A stretch of 64,000 bases of DNA from CAZWSX01 sp964636985 (GCA_964636985.1 CAZWSX010000012.1:124001-188000), one strand, 5' to 3'; positions 18,473 through 28,147 are shown, counted from the first letter of the stretch. Numbers and translations are program-made. The notes: generated by a model not told the origin, from the sequence alone.

Positions 18473-19594
18473 CTAGGGGGACAGATCATCCAATTTCTTA
18501 CCGCCTGAGAAGTTGGCGACGTTGTCACGATCATCCAACCAATAATCAAGAGGAATGATTCCGGCGTCCGTATGATTAGCTCCACCATTGGAGAATGTGA
18601 TGGCCCGCTTTGAAGGCAATCGCTTGAGTGCGTACGGACCGGTCAGCGAGTTCGTAAATCTGCCATCCAAACCCGCCGCAATGACCTGAAAGGTCTGCGC
18701 ATTTTGGAAGTTGAAAGGTCCGTTCGCGACTTGTTGATCGGCAAAATAGGGGCGAGTCTGATCGGCCGTGACCGCGCCCGTTCCTTCACCCGACGCCGTG
18801 AGTGCCGTGTACGGAGGAATATAAGGAGCGGCCAACGATGGGTTGTAAAGGTCGCGATAGTGCATGTTATAGGTGCGGGCGTCGCAGTAGATATAGACCG
18901 CCGCTTTGCAGTACTTACCCACAAAGGATGGAACGTCATCCAGATCGTTATCGCCGGTCATGTCCGAGAGCCGTGCCGCATCAAAATTAAATCCGTAGTT
19001 TTTGTAGGGAGACGGATTTGCATAGGCATTCGCGTTTGGCGGCGAGGGGTAAATCGACGACGCCTGCGAGAGCGGAGTCTGCGTTGCATCACGCGTAAAC
19101 GGGACGAAGTTAGGATCACTTAAATCGTTTACGATGTTCGCGCGCCGAACAGCCGGATAGCTGGCACCGAAAAATGGATAGCGAGCGTCGTCGCGTGTCA
19201 GTGTCAAGAAGAAAACGAGTGCCTCCGACTGGGACAAGTGATTCGCCAGTCGGCGGAACAGTAGAAGCTCGCCCGGATCGATATTCTTATAACAATTCAC
19301 GATATGCAGCCGCGCGACCGAAGTATTCCAAACGGCATCGTTTTCATAATTGCCCTCGCCCAGACTTGGGGGATAGTCGCCGCGTTCCGCCTTGTACTTT
19401 TCAATCGCATTGCTGATGTTTGCGACCTCGACACCAAGCGCAGCCGTCTTTGCTCCGCCGAGCGCCGTGTAGATCGTCGGAATCAGCAGTGCCGCGAGCA
19501 CTCCGATAATCGCGATCACCACCAGCATTTCGACCAGCGTGAAACCGACGCGGGCGTCATGTCGGCGAAGTTTGGGATGATTGGTCATCGTCAT
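18473..19594 (-). CDS. gspG: GspG-like major pseudopilin, enlarged
   Basis: A 373-residue protein with a classic prepilin sequence, RVG/FTLVEMLVVIAIIGVLAAL, and then a helix that reads into YKAERGDYPPSLGEG, the GspG-type segment that precedes the calcium-binding region. ATG 19594 has GGAGG seven nt upstream. GspG is usually about 145 residues, so more than 200 residues are added. It is first of the pseudopilin block, directly after gspF, which is the standard operon position of the major pseudopilin. Confidence 0.8.
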   Translation of the reverse strand: MTMTNHPKLRRHDARVGFTLVEMLVVIAIIGVLAALLIPTIYTALGGAKTAALGVEVANISNAIEKYKAERGDYPPSLGEGNYENDAVWNTSVARLHIVNCYKNIDPGELLLFRRLANHLSQSEALVFFLTLTRDDARYPFFGASYPAVRRANIVNDLSDPNFVPFTRDATQTPLSQASSIYPSPPNANAYANPSPYKNYGFNFDAARLSDMTGDNDLDDVPSFVGKYCKAAVYIYCDARTYNMHYRDLYNPSLAAPYIPPYTALTASGEGTGAVTADQTRPYFADQQVANGPFNFQNAQTFQVIAAGLDGRFTNSLTGPYALKRLPSKRAITFSNGGANHTDAGIIPLDYWLDDRDNVANFSGGKKLDDLSP

Positions 19595-19684
19595 CGAAAA
19601 GCCTCCGAGCCACATGCACATGGTCGAATCGAAAAGGGACAAGGATCGAGTAAGTATTGAAGGAGCGGATTGCTCCGACTTTCA

Positions 19685-21100
19685 CTACTTGCTGCCGCCG
19701 CCACCGCTCAAGCCTTGAATGAGGGCGATCAAAGGCATGAACAAGGCGACCACGATAAAGCCGACCGCACCCCCGAGGAACACGATCAACAAGGGCTCGA
19801 TCAACTTCATCAAACCATCGGTGAGCGTAGTCACCTCTTCATCGTAAACGTCTGCAATCTTGTAAAGCATTGTGTCGAGTTCGCCCGTCTCTTCACCGAC
19901 GTCGATCATGTTTTCGACGAGGTAGTCGACGACGCGGTCGTTCATCTTCATCAAGTAGAACAGCGAGGCGATCACGCACGCGGCGAAAATGCCGTACATG
20001 CCCCAGAACATCGCGTCGCCCAAAAAGGGAATCGCCAAGGAGATGAAGAGCGTCGGCCAGAAGCACCACCAGAAGTGAGCGACCGGATGGTAGCCCAACT
20101 TCGAGTATCGCCCCAACGGCTTGGAAATCGTTTCACCATCGCGAATGGCATCGGTCACCTTGGCGAACAGCCGTTCGAAGACGGCGTTGCCGGCCGTTTC
20201 CTTGGTGATGTTCAGTCCTTCCAAAATCGGCACGCCTGAGGAGACGAGCGTCCCCAGCGTTCGCGTGGTTCGCGCGAGTGTGTTCTTCTCCACCAGGCCG
20301 CCGATAATGGGGACCTTGAGCATGAACATGTGCCAGCCGTACCTCCCGTGTTTGAACTTGGTCGTTAGCTTGATGAAGAGCCAGACCGCCACGGGAATGA
20401 GCGGGATGAGGAACCAGTACGTCGCCATGAAGTTCGAGATGTTAACCAACATCACGGTTGCGGCGGGGAGCTTGAGTTCGAATTCGTCGAACATCTTGGC
20501 GAACACGGGCACGATCTTGATCATGATGAACGTCAAGATGCCGACGGCAACCAAGATAACGATGATCGGATAGATCATCGCGCCTTGAACTTTCTTCTTC
20601 AGCGACTCGGATCGCTCCATGAACTCGGCCAACCGCCGAAGAATCACTTCGAGGGCACCGCCCGCCTCGCCTGCCTTGATCATGTTGACGTAAAGGCGAT
20701 TGAAGCACTTGGGGCTTTTCGCCATCGCTTCCGAAAGAGTCGAGCCCGACTCGATTTCGTCGGCGACGTCCATCAGCGAGTTCTTAAGGCGGCCCGGCTT
20801 GGATTGCGCTTCGAGAATTCGCAGGCTGCGCAAGATCGGCAAGCCGGCGTCCTGGAGGATTGAGAGTTGCCGCGTGAACGTGGTGAGTTGCTTGCTGCTG
20901 GCCCCGCCGAACGCCATCGGGCGCTTCTTTTTACCACCCGGCCCCATCGTGGAGACCTTGGCCTTGTTGGCCGTGATCTTGGTGACGAAGTAGCCCATCT
21001 GACGTATCGTCTGTTGGGCTTCTTCTTCGGTCGCCGCCTCGATAACGTCCTTGATCTCCTGGCCGGTGGCGTCCATCGCCTCGAATTTGAAGGTTGGCAT
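19685..21100 (-). CDS. gspF: GspF/PilC platform protein with a membrane insert
   Basis: A 471-residue inner-membrane platform protein of type II secretion or type IV pili. The first GspF domain (about residues 70-200) has LTTFTRQLSILQDAGLPI and ends in a membrane helix. The second starts NTLARTTRTLGTLVSSGVPI. Between SKPLGRYSK and NMIDVGEETGELD, about residues 332-395, is an insert of around 60 mostly hydrophobic residues that is absent from ordinary PilC/GspF. It could add two membrane passes in the middle of the cytoplasmic domain. The C-terminus ends in the expected helix and a Gly-rich tail. ATG 21100 is preceded by GGAGAA. Confidence 0.9.
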   Translation of the reverse strand: MPTFKFEAMDATGQEIKDVIEAATEEEAQQTIRQMGYFVTKITANKAKVSTMGPGGKKKRPMAFGGASSKQLTTFTRQLSILQDAGLPILRSLRILEAQSKPGRLKNSLMDVADEIESGSTLSEAMAKSPKCFNRLYVNMIKAGEAGGALEVILRRLAEFMERSESLKKKVQGAMIYPIIVILVAVGILTFIMIKIVPVFAKMFDEFELKLPAATVMLVNISNFMATYWFLIPLIPVAVWLFIKLTTKFKHGRYGWHMFMLKVPIIGGLVEKNTLARTTRTLGTLVSSGVPILEGLNITKETAGNAVFERLFAKVTDAIRDGETISKPLGRYSKLGYHPVAHFWWCFWPTLFISLAIPFLGDAMFWGMYGIFAACVIASLFYLMKMNDRVVDYLVENMIDVGEETGELDTMLYKIADVYDEEVTTLTDGLMKLIEPLLIVFLGGAVGFIVVALFMPLIALIQGLSGGGGSK

Positions 21101-21199
21101 TGGCGTTCTTCTCCGTGACCGCGATCTGCGGCGTGTCCCTAGGCGACCAATAAAAGTGAGTGTGAAAGGAGTTGCTTATGTCAACACGGACTAGTTCGA

Positions 21200-22921
21200 T
21201 TAGTGTTCGAGCACCGTTTCGCGAACGACTTCCTCAAGGGTTGTGGTTCCGTCGTGCATGAAGTTGATGCCGTAATCCCGCAGCGGGACCATACCGTAGC
21301 TCTTGGCGCAGTCGCGCATGTCGTCGACCGAGGCGTTGTTCATTATCATGTCGCGCAATTTGTCGTTCATCACCATCAGTTCGAACAACCCGACCCGCCC
21401 CTTGTAGCCGGTGTTGTTGCAAACGTCGCATCCTTTGCCGCGGTAGAACTTCTTGCCCTTCGCTTTTGCGAGGTCGAGGCCGATATCCAGCAGGAGCGAT
21501 TCCATGGGAGCCGTTTCCTCGCGGCATTGGCTGCAAATGCGGCGGACCAATCGTTGTGCCAAAATCGCTTCGACCGTGGCTGTGATCATGAACGTTGGCA
21601 CGCCCATGTCCTTGAGGCGCGTGATGCTGCTGGGGGCATCATTGGTGTGGAGCGTGCTGAACACCAAGTGGCCCGTAAGCGAGGCCTGAATGGCGATTTC
21701 GGCTGTTTCGTAGTCGCGGATCTCGCCGACCAGGATGATGTCGGGGTCTTGCCGCAAGATGGCCCGCAGGCACGACGCGAAGGTCACGCCGATATCGGCG
21801 TCGATGGGGATCTGAATGATCCCTTCGATGTCGTATTCGACGGGGTCTTCGGTTGTCATCAGCTTGTCGCGCACGTCGTTGAGTTCAACCAGCGCGGAAT
21901 AAAGCGTAGTCGTCTTGCCAGAACCCGTCGGGCCCGTCACAAGGACGATCCCGTTGGGACGGTCGATCGTTTCGCGAAACGCCTTGAGCGTGGCGGCGTT
22001 CATCCCCACTTTGCCTAAGTTGAGCGAGACAACCGAACGGTCGAGGACCCGCATAACGACGCTCTCGCCGAACAACGTCGGCAGAACGCTCACTCGCAAG
22101 TCGACCGGGTGACCACCGACCGAGAGTTCGATCCGGCCGTCCTGCGGCAAGCGGCGCTCGGCGATGTCGAGGTTCGCCATGACCTTGATCCGCGTGGTGA
22201 TCGCGAACGACAAGTGCCGTGGAGGAGGCACCATTTCGAAGAGCACACCGTCCGCCTTAATGCGGATGCGGAATTCGTCTTCGAAGGGCTCAAAGTGGAT
22301 GTCGCTGGCGTGGTCTTTGATGGCGAGCAGCAAAACCATGTTCAGCAGCTTGCGGACCGGTGCGCTGTCGGCCAGGTTCTCGGCCGCCGCGAGGTCGATC
22401 GGCCCGGAGGCCGACATCATTTGCTCGGCTTGCTTTTTGAACTCCTTGTCGTTCTCGATGTCCTCGACCAGGCTTTCGATGGTCTCGCGGTCTTCCGCGT
22501 AGTGCTTTTCGATGATCTTGTTGATTTCGCTTTCGCTGGCCACGACGATGCCGATGTCGTAACCCAGGAGCGTGCGAAGTTCGTCCTGCACCTTCAAGTT
22601 CTGCGGGTCGCACGTGGCGACCGTCAGCTTGTTGTCGCCGAAGTGCACGGGGACGACGCGATACATCTCCGCCATCGGGCCGGTGATCTTATCGAGCAAA
22701 TCTTGAGCGAGAACGGCCTCGCCCAACTCGACCACACGCAAGCCCATCTGCTCGGCCAGAGCTTCGGTGAGTTGCTCTTCCGTGACCATATTGAGGTCGA
22801 GCGCGATTTTGCCCAACAGCGTACCGGGACGCTGTTGTTGCTCGTCGAGCAACATGTCGCGTTGCTCTTCGGTGATGAAACCGTTGTCGACGAGAATCTG
22901 ACCGATACGCCGCAGGGCCAT
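21200..22921 (-). CDS. gspE: GspE/PilB-type assembly ATPase
   Basis: A 573-residue secretion/pilus assembly ATPase. An N-terminal MshEN/T2SSE-N domain (residues 1-150) begins RRIGQILVDNGFITEEQ. The hexameric ATPase follows, with Walker A GPTGSGKTTT near 330, an Asp box, and Walker B-type DIILVGEIRD. A zinc motif of two CxxC pairs (ICSQC near 462, CDVC near 496) is typical of GspE. It lies 99 nt before gspF and probably drives pseudopilus growth from the cytoplasmic side. Confidence 0.92.
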   Translation of the reverse strand: MALRRIGQILVDNGFITEEQRDMLLDEQQQRPGTLLGKIALDLNMVTEEQLTEALAEQMGLRVVELGEAVLAQDLLDKITGPMAEMYRVVPVHFGDNKLTVATCDPQNLKVQDELRTLLGYDIGIVVASESEINKIIEKHYAEDRETIESLVEDIENDKEFKKQAEQMMSASGPIDLAAAENLADSAPVRKLLNMVLLLAIKDHASDIHFEPFEDEFRIRIKADGVLFEMVPPPRHLSFAITTRIKVMANLDIAERRLPQDGRIELSVGGHPVDLRVSVLPTLFGESVVMRVLDRSVVSLNLGKVGMNAATLKAFRETIDRPNGIVLVTGPTGSGKTTTLYSALVELNDVRDKLMTTEDPVEYDIEGIIQIPIDADIGVTFASCLRAILRQDPDIILVGEIRDYETAEIAIQASLTGHLVFSTLHTNDAPSSITRLKDMGVPTFMITATVEAILAQRLVRRICSQCREETAPMESLLLDIGLDLAKAKGKKFYRGKGCDVCNNTGYKGRVGLFELMVMNDKLRDMIMNNASVDDMRDCAKSYGMVPLRDYGINFMHDGTTTLEEVVRETVLEH

Positions 22922-23067
22922 GAGGATCTCGAGCTTGCTTGATAGGTCGTGTCGCGAAAGATTGCCGAGCTTACGACGACACAGACCTGGGATTACACAG
23001 ACAAAGATGAAGGGTTTATGAAAATCAACGGTTGAAAGTGAATTGACTTGATATTGTCAAAATGAAA

Positions 23068-24216
23068 CTAGTGGCCATGGCCGCCGGGACGTGGGCCACC
23101 TTTGCCTTCTTCCATCGCGGCGTTGGCAGCGGGGTCGTCCATGATTCCGCGTTGCGCGTTGACGATCCGCTTGGCCAGGTCGTCTTGCACTTGCGCCTTG
23201 GCAAGGACGTCTTCGATGGTGCACTTTTCTTCCCGCCATAAGCGGAACAAGTGGTCGTCCATCAACTGCATGCCGTACTTGGCACCCGTCTGGATGGCCG
23301 AGGTGATGCGGAAGGTTTTGTTTTCGCGAATCAGGTTTCCGATGGCTGGCGTGACCACCAGGATCTCGTAAGCGGCGATCCGGCCCCCGCCGATCTTGGG
23401 GAGCAGCGTTTGTGCGACGACACCGATGATCGATGTCGAAAGCTGCATCCGAATTTGTTCTTGCAAGTTGCCGGGGAAGGCGTTGATGATCCGGTCAACC
23501 GTCTTTTGTGCGCTGTTGGTGTGCAGCGTGCCGAACACGACGTGGCCCGTTTCGGCTGCCGTGATGGCCGCTTCGATGGTTTCCAAGTCGCGCATTTCGC
23601 CGACCAGAATCACGTCCGGGTCTTGCCGCAACGCCCGGCGAATCGCTTCGGAGAAGCTGGGGACGTCGACACCGATTTCACGCTGATTGACGGTCGACTT
23701 TTTGTGGTAGTGATAGAACTCGATCGGGTCTTCGATCGTAATGATGTGGTGGTCAACGCTCTCGTTGATGTAGTTGATCAAGCTGGCCAGGGTGGTGCTC
23801 TTGCCGGAGCCGGTTGGCCCGGTGACCAGCATCAAACCGCGCGGCCGCATTACGAGCTTGGTGCAGACGTCGGGCAATCCCAACTGCTCGGGCGTGAGCA
23901 TGTTGTTGGGAATCTGCCGCAGCACCATCGAGATAAAACTGCGCTGCTTGAAGATGGAAACCCGGAACCGGGCCATGTCGCCAAACGCGAACCCAAAGTC
24001 GGCACTACCTCGTTCTTGCAGTTCTCGTTGGCATCGCTCGGGCGCGATGCTCTTCATCAACGCCACGCAGTCATCGGGCTCGAGAGATTTGGTTTCCAGT
24101 TTCCGCATCCGACCGTGCAGACGGAATACGGGGGGTTGGCCATTGACGATGTGAATATCGCTGGCTCCCTGCTTCACGCAGGCTTGCAGCAATTTATCGA
24201 TGAGAATCGTCGCCAT
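23068..24216 (-). CDS. pilT: PilT twitching/retraction ATPase
   Basis: A 382-residue PilT-family ATPase that disassembles type IV pili. It has Walker A GPTGSGKSTT near residue 135, DVILVGEMRD as Walker B region, and AAETGHVVFGTLHT as the His box. It lacks the N-terminal domain and zinc motif of GspE/PilB. After the core there is a short Gly- and His-rich tail. ATG 24216 is supported by an AGGAAG upstream. Its presence next to gspE/gspF suggests that the machine is a dynamic pilus, or that this operon serves both pilus and secretion functions. Confidence 0.93.
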   Translation of the reverse strand: MATILIDKLLQACVKQGASDIHIVNGQPPVFRLHGRMRKLETKSLEPDDCVALMKSIAPERCQRELQERGSADFGFAFGDMARFRVSIFKQRSFISMVLRQIPNNMLTPEQLGLPDVCTKLVMRPRGLMLVTGPTGSGKSTTLASLINYINESVDHHIITIEDPIEFYHYHKKSTVNQREIGVDVPSFSEAIRRALRQDPDVILVGEMRDLETIEAAITAAETGHVVFGTLHTNSAQKTVDRIINAFPGNLQEQIRMQLSTSIIGVVAQTLLPKIGGGRIAAYEILVVTPAIGNLIRENKTFRITSAIQTGAKYGMQLMDDHLFRLWREEKCTIEDVLAKAQVQDDLAKRIVNAQRGIMDDPAANAAMEEGKGGPRPGGHGH

Positions 24217-24634
24217 AAAACTACTTCCTGTTCCCTTACATTCCAGCGTGCGAGGCCGCGGGCCGGACCAAACGGCACGGGCGCACCCTCCCTAGGGGGT
24301 GGTGCACTTGCCATCGAGAAACTTGCCCTTTCTCAATAGCCGTGCGTTTTGGTCCTCGCCTCGCACACTCGATTATCCAGAGCATCAACAATAATTGCAA
24401 AAAGTTGAACTAAAAATCGCATGAAGGAAGGCGAATGCGATTGCCTTCACTCGGCCAATTGGGCGTTGGAACGGGGATTTGCCCTCATTCCTGGGTACAG
24501 GGGAAACTCGGGCGCCGTAAAGTCCCTCGCTCCACCGTGCCTGGAGGCGGAGTACCGCTACCTGACACCCGCGCCGTCGGCATTCATTGGAGCCTAATGG
24601 AGAAATAGGCTCCGTTAGATGAACAAGTCGCGAT
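24217..24634. other. Intergenic leader between pilB-type gene and pilT
   Basis: A 418-nt gap with no supported gene. It holds the inverted repeat at 24248-24366 and the ribosome binding site of pilT. No clear promoter was picked out. Confidence 0.5.
24248..24366. repeat. Long imperfect inverted repeat in the pilT leader
   Basis: Outer arms GTGCGAGGC and GCCTCGCAC (9 bp), then GGACCAAA and TTTGGTCC (8 bp), then CACGG and CCGTG pair across a span of 119 nt. The left arm has extra CGCGGGCC between the first two blocks where the right arm has only 2 nt. The 24285-24305 middle can form its own GC-rich hairpin. On the minus strand it sits 32-150 nt before the pilT start, so it may be a structured leader or a small RNA. 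Confidence 0.55.
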
Positions 24635-26362
24635 TTATCCGATGATGTCTTGCTCGGTCCGTTTGGCCTGTCGGTAGACTTCTTCGAAGCTCGTGATACC
24701 CCGCATCACTTTAGTCATTCCGTCGACGTAGAGCGTTTTCATCCCATCTTTGACAGCTTGGACGCGGATGTCGACGGCCGACCCGGCCCTGAAGATCATC
24801 TCGCGAATGCGCGAGTTGATGGTCATCAATTCATGGATGCCGATGCGACCTTTATGGCCAGACTTTGAACAATAGTTGCAACCCTTACCTTTCATGAAGG
24901 TGGCAGTTGCAGCGACCTTGGGGGATATGCCAGCGTCGCGCAAAACGATCTCGGAAGGAGTCCATGGCTGCTTACAGCGAGAGCAAATGGTCCGCACCAA
25001 GCGCTGTGCCAGCACACCGATCACGCTCGTTGCGACCAGATACCCAGGGACCTTCATGTCGGTCATGCGTGTAATGGAACTGGGCGCATCGTTCGTGTGC
25101 AGCGTACTGAAAACCAAGTGTCCCGTGAGGCTGGCCTGAATTGCCATGCCAGCAGTCTCCAGGTCGCGAATCTCTCCCACCAAGATCACATTGGGAGCTT
25201 GGCGTAGCATGGCCCGAATCACGCGGGCAAAGTCGAGCCCGATGGCATGCTTAATCTCGACCTGGTTGATCCCCGGGAGGTAGTACTCGACGGGGTCCTC
25301 GGCGGTGATGATTTTGCGGTCTGGCCGGTTGAGGGCGTTAAGGGCGGAATAGAGTGTAGTGGTCTTTCCGGACCCCGTAGGCCCTGTCACCAGGAAAATG
25401 CCATTAGGCCGCCGGATGATCCCGTTGAAGACGTCGAAGTTCGACTCGCTCAGGCCGAGCTGCTTCACCGAGATCTTAATGTTGTCCTTGTCGAGCAACC
25501 GCATGACGACCGACTGGCCGTGGTTGGTTGGAATGATGCTGATTCGCAAATCCAACTCTTTTTCACCGACGGTTACCTTGATCCGCCCGTCCTGGGGGCG
25601 TCGGCGTTCGGCGATATCGAGCTTAGCCAGAATCTTAATACGGGAAACCATCGCCCCCAAAAGCCGGCGGGGGGGACTGTCGCGGACGACTAGCACCCCG
25701 TCGATGCGGTACCGGATCCGCACAGCGGTTTCGGAGGGTTCGACGTGAATGTCGGAGGCCCGCAGTTGGACTGCCTCGGTGATCATCAGATTGACCAGTT
25801 TGACGATCGGCGCGCTGTTTTCGTCCACCATTTCGGCGGCAGCCGAGGCCGAGGCGCTTTCCGTGACCGTAAAGTCGATTTGCGTGTCGGTGAACTCCTG
25901 CATGATCGAGTCAGCCGATTCGCCTTCTGTCTGCGAATAGTATTTTCCAATGGCTTCGCTGATTGCTTCGCGCGGCGCTAAGGCTATTTCGACCCGCTTG
26001 TTGAGGATGAACTGCAGTTTCTCGATGGTATCGATGTCGTAAGGGTTGCTTACGATCACTTTCAGGCGGTCTTCTTCCTCCGCCAGGGGGAGGCAGACGT
26101 TTTCGCGGGCGACCGACTCCGGGACGATCTGGATCACCGAATTGGGGATCTGGACCTCGGATAGGTCGATGTATTCGCGGCCGTGTTCCTGCGCGAGGGC
26201 TCGCATTACGTCTTCGCCGGTGGCGTATTGCAGTTTGACGAGCGAGTCGGCCAGGGTTTGGTTGGTGTCCTTGGCGACCTGGCGGGCTTCGTTGAGTTGG
26301 TCCTGACTGACCAATCGCTTGCGGAGCAGGATTTCCGTGAAATCACCCTTACGCGCGACCAT
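24635..26362 (-). CDS. pilB: Second GspE/PilB-type assembly ATPase
   Basis: A 575-residue paralogue of the ATPase at 21200-22921, with the same domain order. The N-terminal domain is GDFTEILLRKRLVSQDQL and later. Walker A GPTGSGKTTT is near residue 325, NVILVGEIRD near 385, and CxxC pairs ICSRC and CNYC near 460 and 495. ATG 26362 is preceded by AAAGGA. Two different GspE/PilB enzymes plus PilT within 6 kb suggest separate extension motors for a pilus and a secretion pseudopilus. Which one does which is not clear from sequence. Confidence 0.9.
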   Translation of the reverse strand: MVARKGDFTEILLRKRLVSQDQLNEARQVAKDTNQTLADSLVKLQYATGEDVMRALAQEHGREYIDLSEVQIPNSVIQIVPESVARENVCLPLAEEEDRLKVIVSNPYDIDTIEKLQFILNKRVEIALAPREAISEAIGKYYSQTEGESADSIMQEFTDTQIDFTVTESASASAAAEMVDENSAPIVKLVNLMITEAVQLRASDIHVEPSETAVRIRYRIDGVLVVRDSPPRRLLGAMVSRIKILAKLDIAERRRPQDGRIKVTVGEKELDLRISIIPTNHGQSVVMRLLDKDNIKISVKQLGLSESNFDVFNGIIRRPNGIFLVTGPTGSGKTTTLYSALNALNRPDRKIITAEDPVEYYLPGINQVEIKHAIGLDFARVIRAMLRQAPNVILVGEIRDLETAGMAIQASLTGHLVFSTLHTNDAPSSITRMTDMKVPGYLVATSVIGVLAQRLVRTICSRCKQPWTPSEIVLRDAGISPKVAATATFMKGKGCNYCSKSGHKGRIGIHELMTINSRIREMIFRAGSAVDIRVQAVKDGMKTLYVDGMTKVMRGITSFEEVYRQAKRTEQDIIG

Positions 26363-26700
26363 GTTTTCCGTTCCTTTGCCTACTTACCGGCGGCTCAACT
26401 CAACACTCTAAATCTGGGAAAAGCGGCGATCTGTGGGGCCTAATGGCTCGATCCTCGAACTTATCGCCACGCTATATCGCGTCCGCTCACTTGCAACCCC
26501 CGAATTGGCGCGCTTTTGCCCCAAAGCCCTGCCAGGGAGTGCAACGATCGCGCGACTTACGCTGGGAAAAGATGGGAGAATGGCCAGCAATTCGCGGAAG
26601 AGGAGGAAATTGAGCACCGAAACCGCGCCCCAACGTATGGTAATGCCGCGGACGCGTTGATGTCAAAAGTTTTTCCCGCGATTCACGCGAAACGGGGCCT
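26363..26700. other. Intergenic gap, no feature seen
   Basis: A 338-nt gap between two minus-strand genes. The right part should hold the 3' end of the oxidoreductase gene and the left part the promoter of the ATPase gene. No convincing promoter or terminator was found; a 4-bp CGCG hairpin near the stop at 26701 is too weak to call. Confidence 0.4.
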
Positions 26701-27822
26701 CTAGACAGGCTCTTCTGGGATATCGACCCAGCGATTGGTCGCCGACGATTCGAGAACGGCATCAGCCACAATCTGGGCTCGCAAGCCGTCGTAAAAGCTG
26801 GGAATCGCCTGCCGCTCTTCGACAATGGCAGAGACGAACTCCCATACCAGGTCGTAGCGAAATACGGTCGCCGGCTTCCCTTGGGAAGGATCGCGCGGGC
26901 TCGCCGCGGGCTTGAGAAACTCCATGGGAACATCGACGGCCGTGATATCTTTGCCGGTTCGACCGAGCAGCAACTGGTTGGGCAAGTGGAGCCGGTAGAC
27001 GGCCGATTGCTCCGAGCCGTTGATCTCTGCCCATTCGTGGCCAAAGCCGTCGAAATGGTAGCCTTTGGCGAGGGTCGTGCCCTCCCAAACCCCTACGGCG
27101 CCGCTCTTAAAGCGCCCGATCAGGCTGGACCAGTCGTCGACCTCGCTCGGCTTGCAGTCCTTCCCATCGGCCGTCTTGTTTCGCGGAGCGAATTGGGCAA
27201 CGGCGCCGCAAACGGCTTGAATCGGGCCAAGCAGATCGATGGCGAAATCGATGCGGTGGATGGTCATATCGAACAAGTCGCCTGCGCCGGCGGTGTCTTT
27301 GTATTGCCGCCAACTCCAACTCGTTTCGGGCCAGTCGAGGAACCGTTGGCTCCGGAAATGTCGCAAGTCACCCAAAGCGCCGGTCGACGCTAAGTGCTTG
27401 AGATATCGCATATTGGGCGCGAAACGGTACGTGAACGCCGTCATGTGGACCACGCCGGAGTCTCGCGCGGCGTGATACATCTCGCGGACCTCCTGGGCGT
27501 TCAATCCCAGGGGCTTCTCGCACATGATGTGCTTGCCGTTCTTGGCGGCGCAGATCGAGATTTCCTTATGGGTAAAATTAGGTGTCGCAATAATGACCGC
27601 GTCAACATCGGGCGATTCGCACAATGCCTTGTAATCTGTCGTGACGAGGCTGATATCCCAATCTTTCTGCCGCTGGTCGAGCAACGCCGAACTCGAATCG
27701 CATGCCCCGGCCAGCTCGGCGCGGGGGTCAATTCGAATGCCAGGAACGTGGTGATAGTCGCTGACTGCGCCGGCTCCGATGATGCCAATGCGGATCGGTG
27801 GTTGTCGTCGAATGTTGGACAT
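26701..27822 (-). CDS. Gfo/Idh/MocA family oxidoreductase
   Basis: A 373-residue NAD(P)-dependent sugar or sugar-derivative dehydrogenase. The Rossmann domain starts IRIGIIGAGAVSDYHH. The family EKPLGLNAQEV motif, with the catalytic Lys, lies near residue 100. The C-terminal domain of the family follows (residues 125-360). There is no signal peptide, so it acts in the cytoplasm. The substrate cannot be read from sequence; in planctomycetes the family is large and linked to oxidation of many sugars and inositols. ATG 27822 is used. It is divergent from the TANGO2-like gene. Confidence 0.88.
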   Translation of the reverse strand: MSNIRRQPPIRIGIIGAGAVSDYHHVPGIRIDPRAELAGACDSSSALLDQRQKDWDISLVTTDYKALCESPDVDAVIIATPNFTHKEISICAAKNGKHIMCEKPLGLNAQEVREMYHAARDSGVVHMTAFTYRFAPNMRYLKHLASTGALGDLRHFRSQRFLDWPETSWSWRQYKDTAGAGDLFDMTIHRIDFAIDLLGPIQAVCGAVAQFAPRNKTADGKDCKPSEVDDWSSLIGRFKSGAVGVWEGTTLAKGYHFDGFGHEWAEINGSEQSAVYRLHLPNQLLLGRTGKDITAVDVPMEFLKPAASPRDPSQGKPATVFRYDLVWEFVSAIVEERQAIPSFYDGLRAQIVADAVLESSATNRWVDIPEEPV

Positions 27823-28147
27823 GGGTGGTTTCTATCGCTTGAAATTCACGGCACCGCGGAAGGACTTGCGAGCATCCAAGAGGCTACAAGGATGGTCTGC
27901 AATGCTTCCAGAATTCCTGAAAAACTGTGGAAAAAGCGGTGTCCGGCGAGCGTATACAGTGAGAACAACCAACGCAATGACCCTGGTGAAGGATCATCGA
28001 AAGCCGGAGAAATTTGGAATTCAAAACCTACCCACCCATTAGAGGGTGCCCGAGGTGGTGGATTAAGCATACATTGGGAACACGTCACGACTTGTGCGAC
28101 GGATGTGCTAGTCGAGGATCTTTTTCAACTTACTTTGTCCAAAAGTC
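27823..28147. other. Divergent intergenic region
   Basis: 325 nt between two divergent genes, so promoters for both are expected here. A clear -35/-10 pair was not found. No gene is supported. Confidence 0.4.

Noticed and set aside
23044..23061. TTGAC...GTCAA inverted repeat after pilT
   Set aside because: Only 5-bp arms in A+T-rich sequence; no clear role.
23251..24339. Long plus-strand frame opposite pilT
   Set aside because: Antisense shadow; PilT motifs are on the minus strand.
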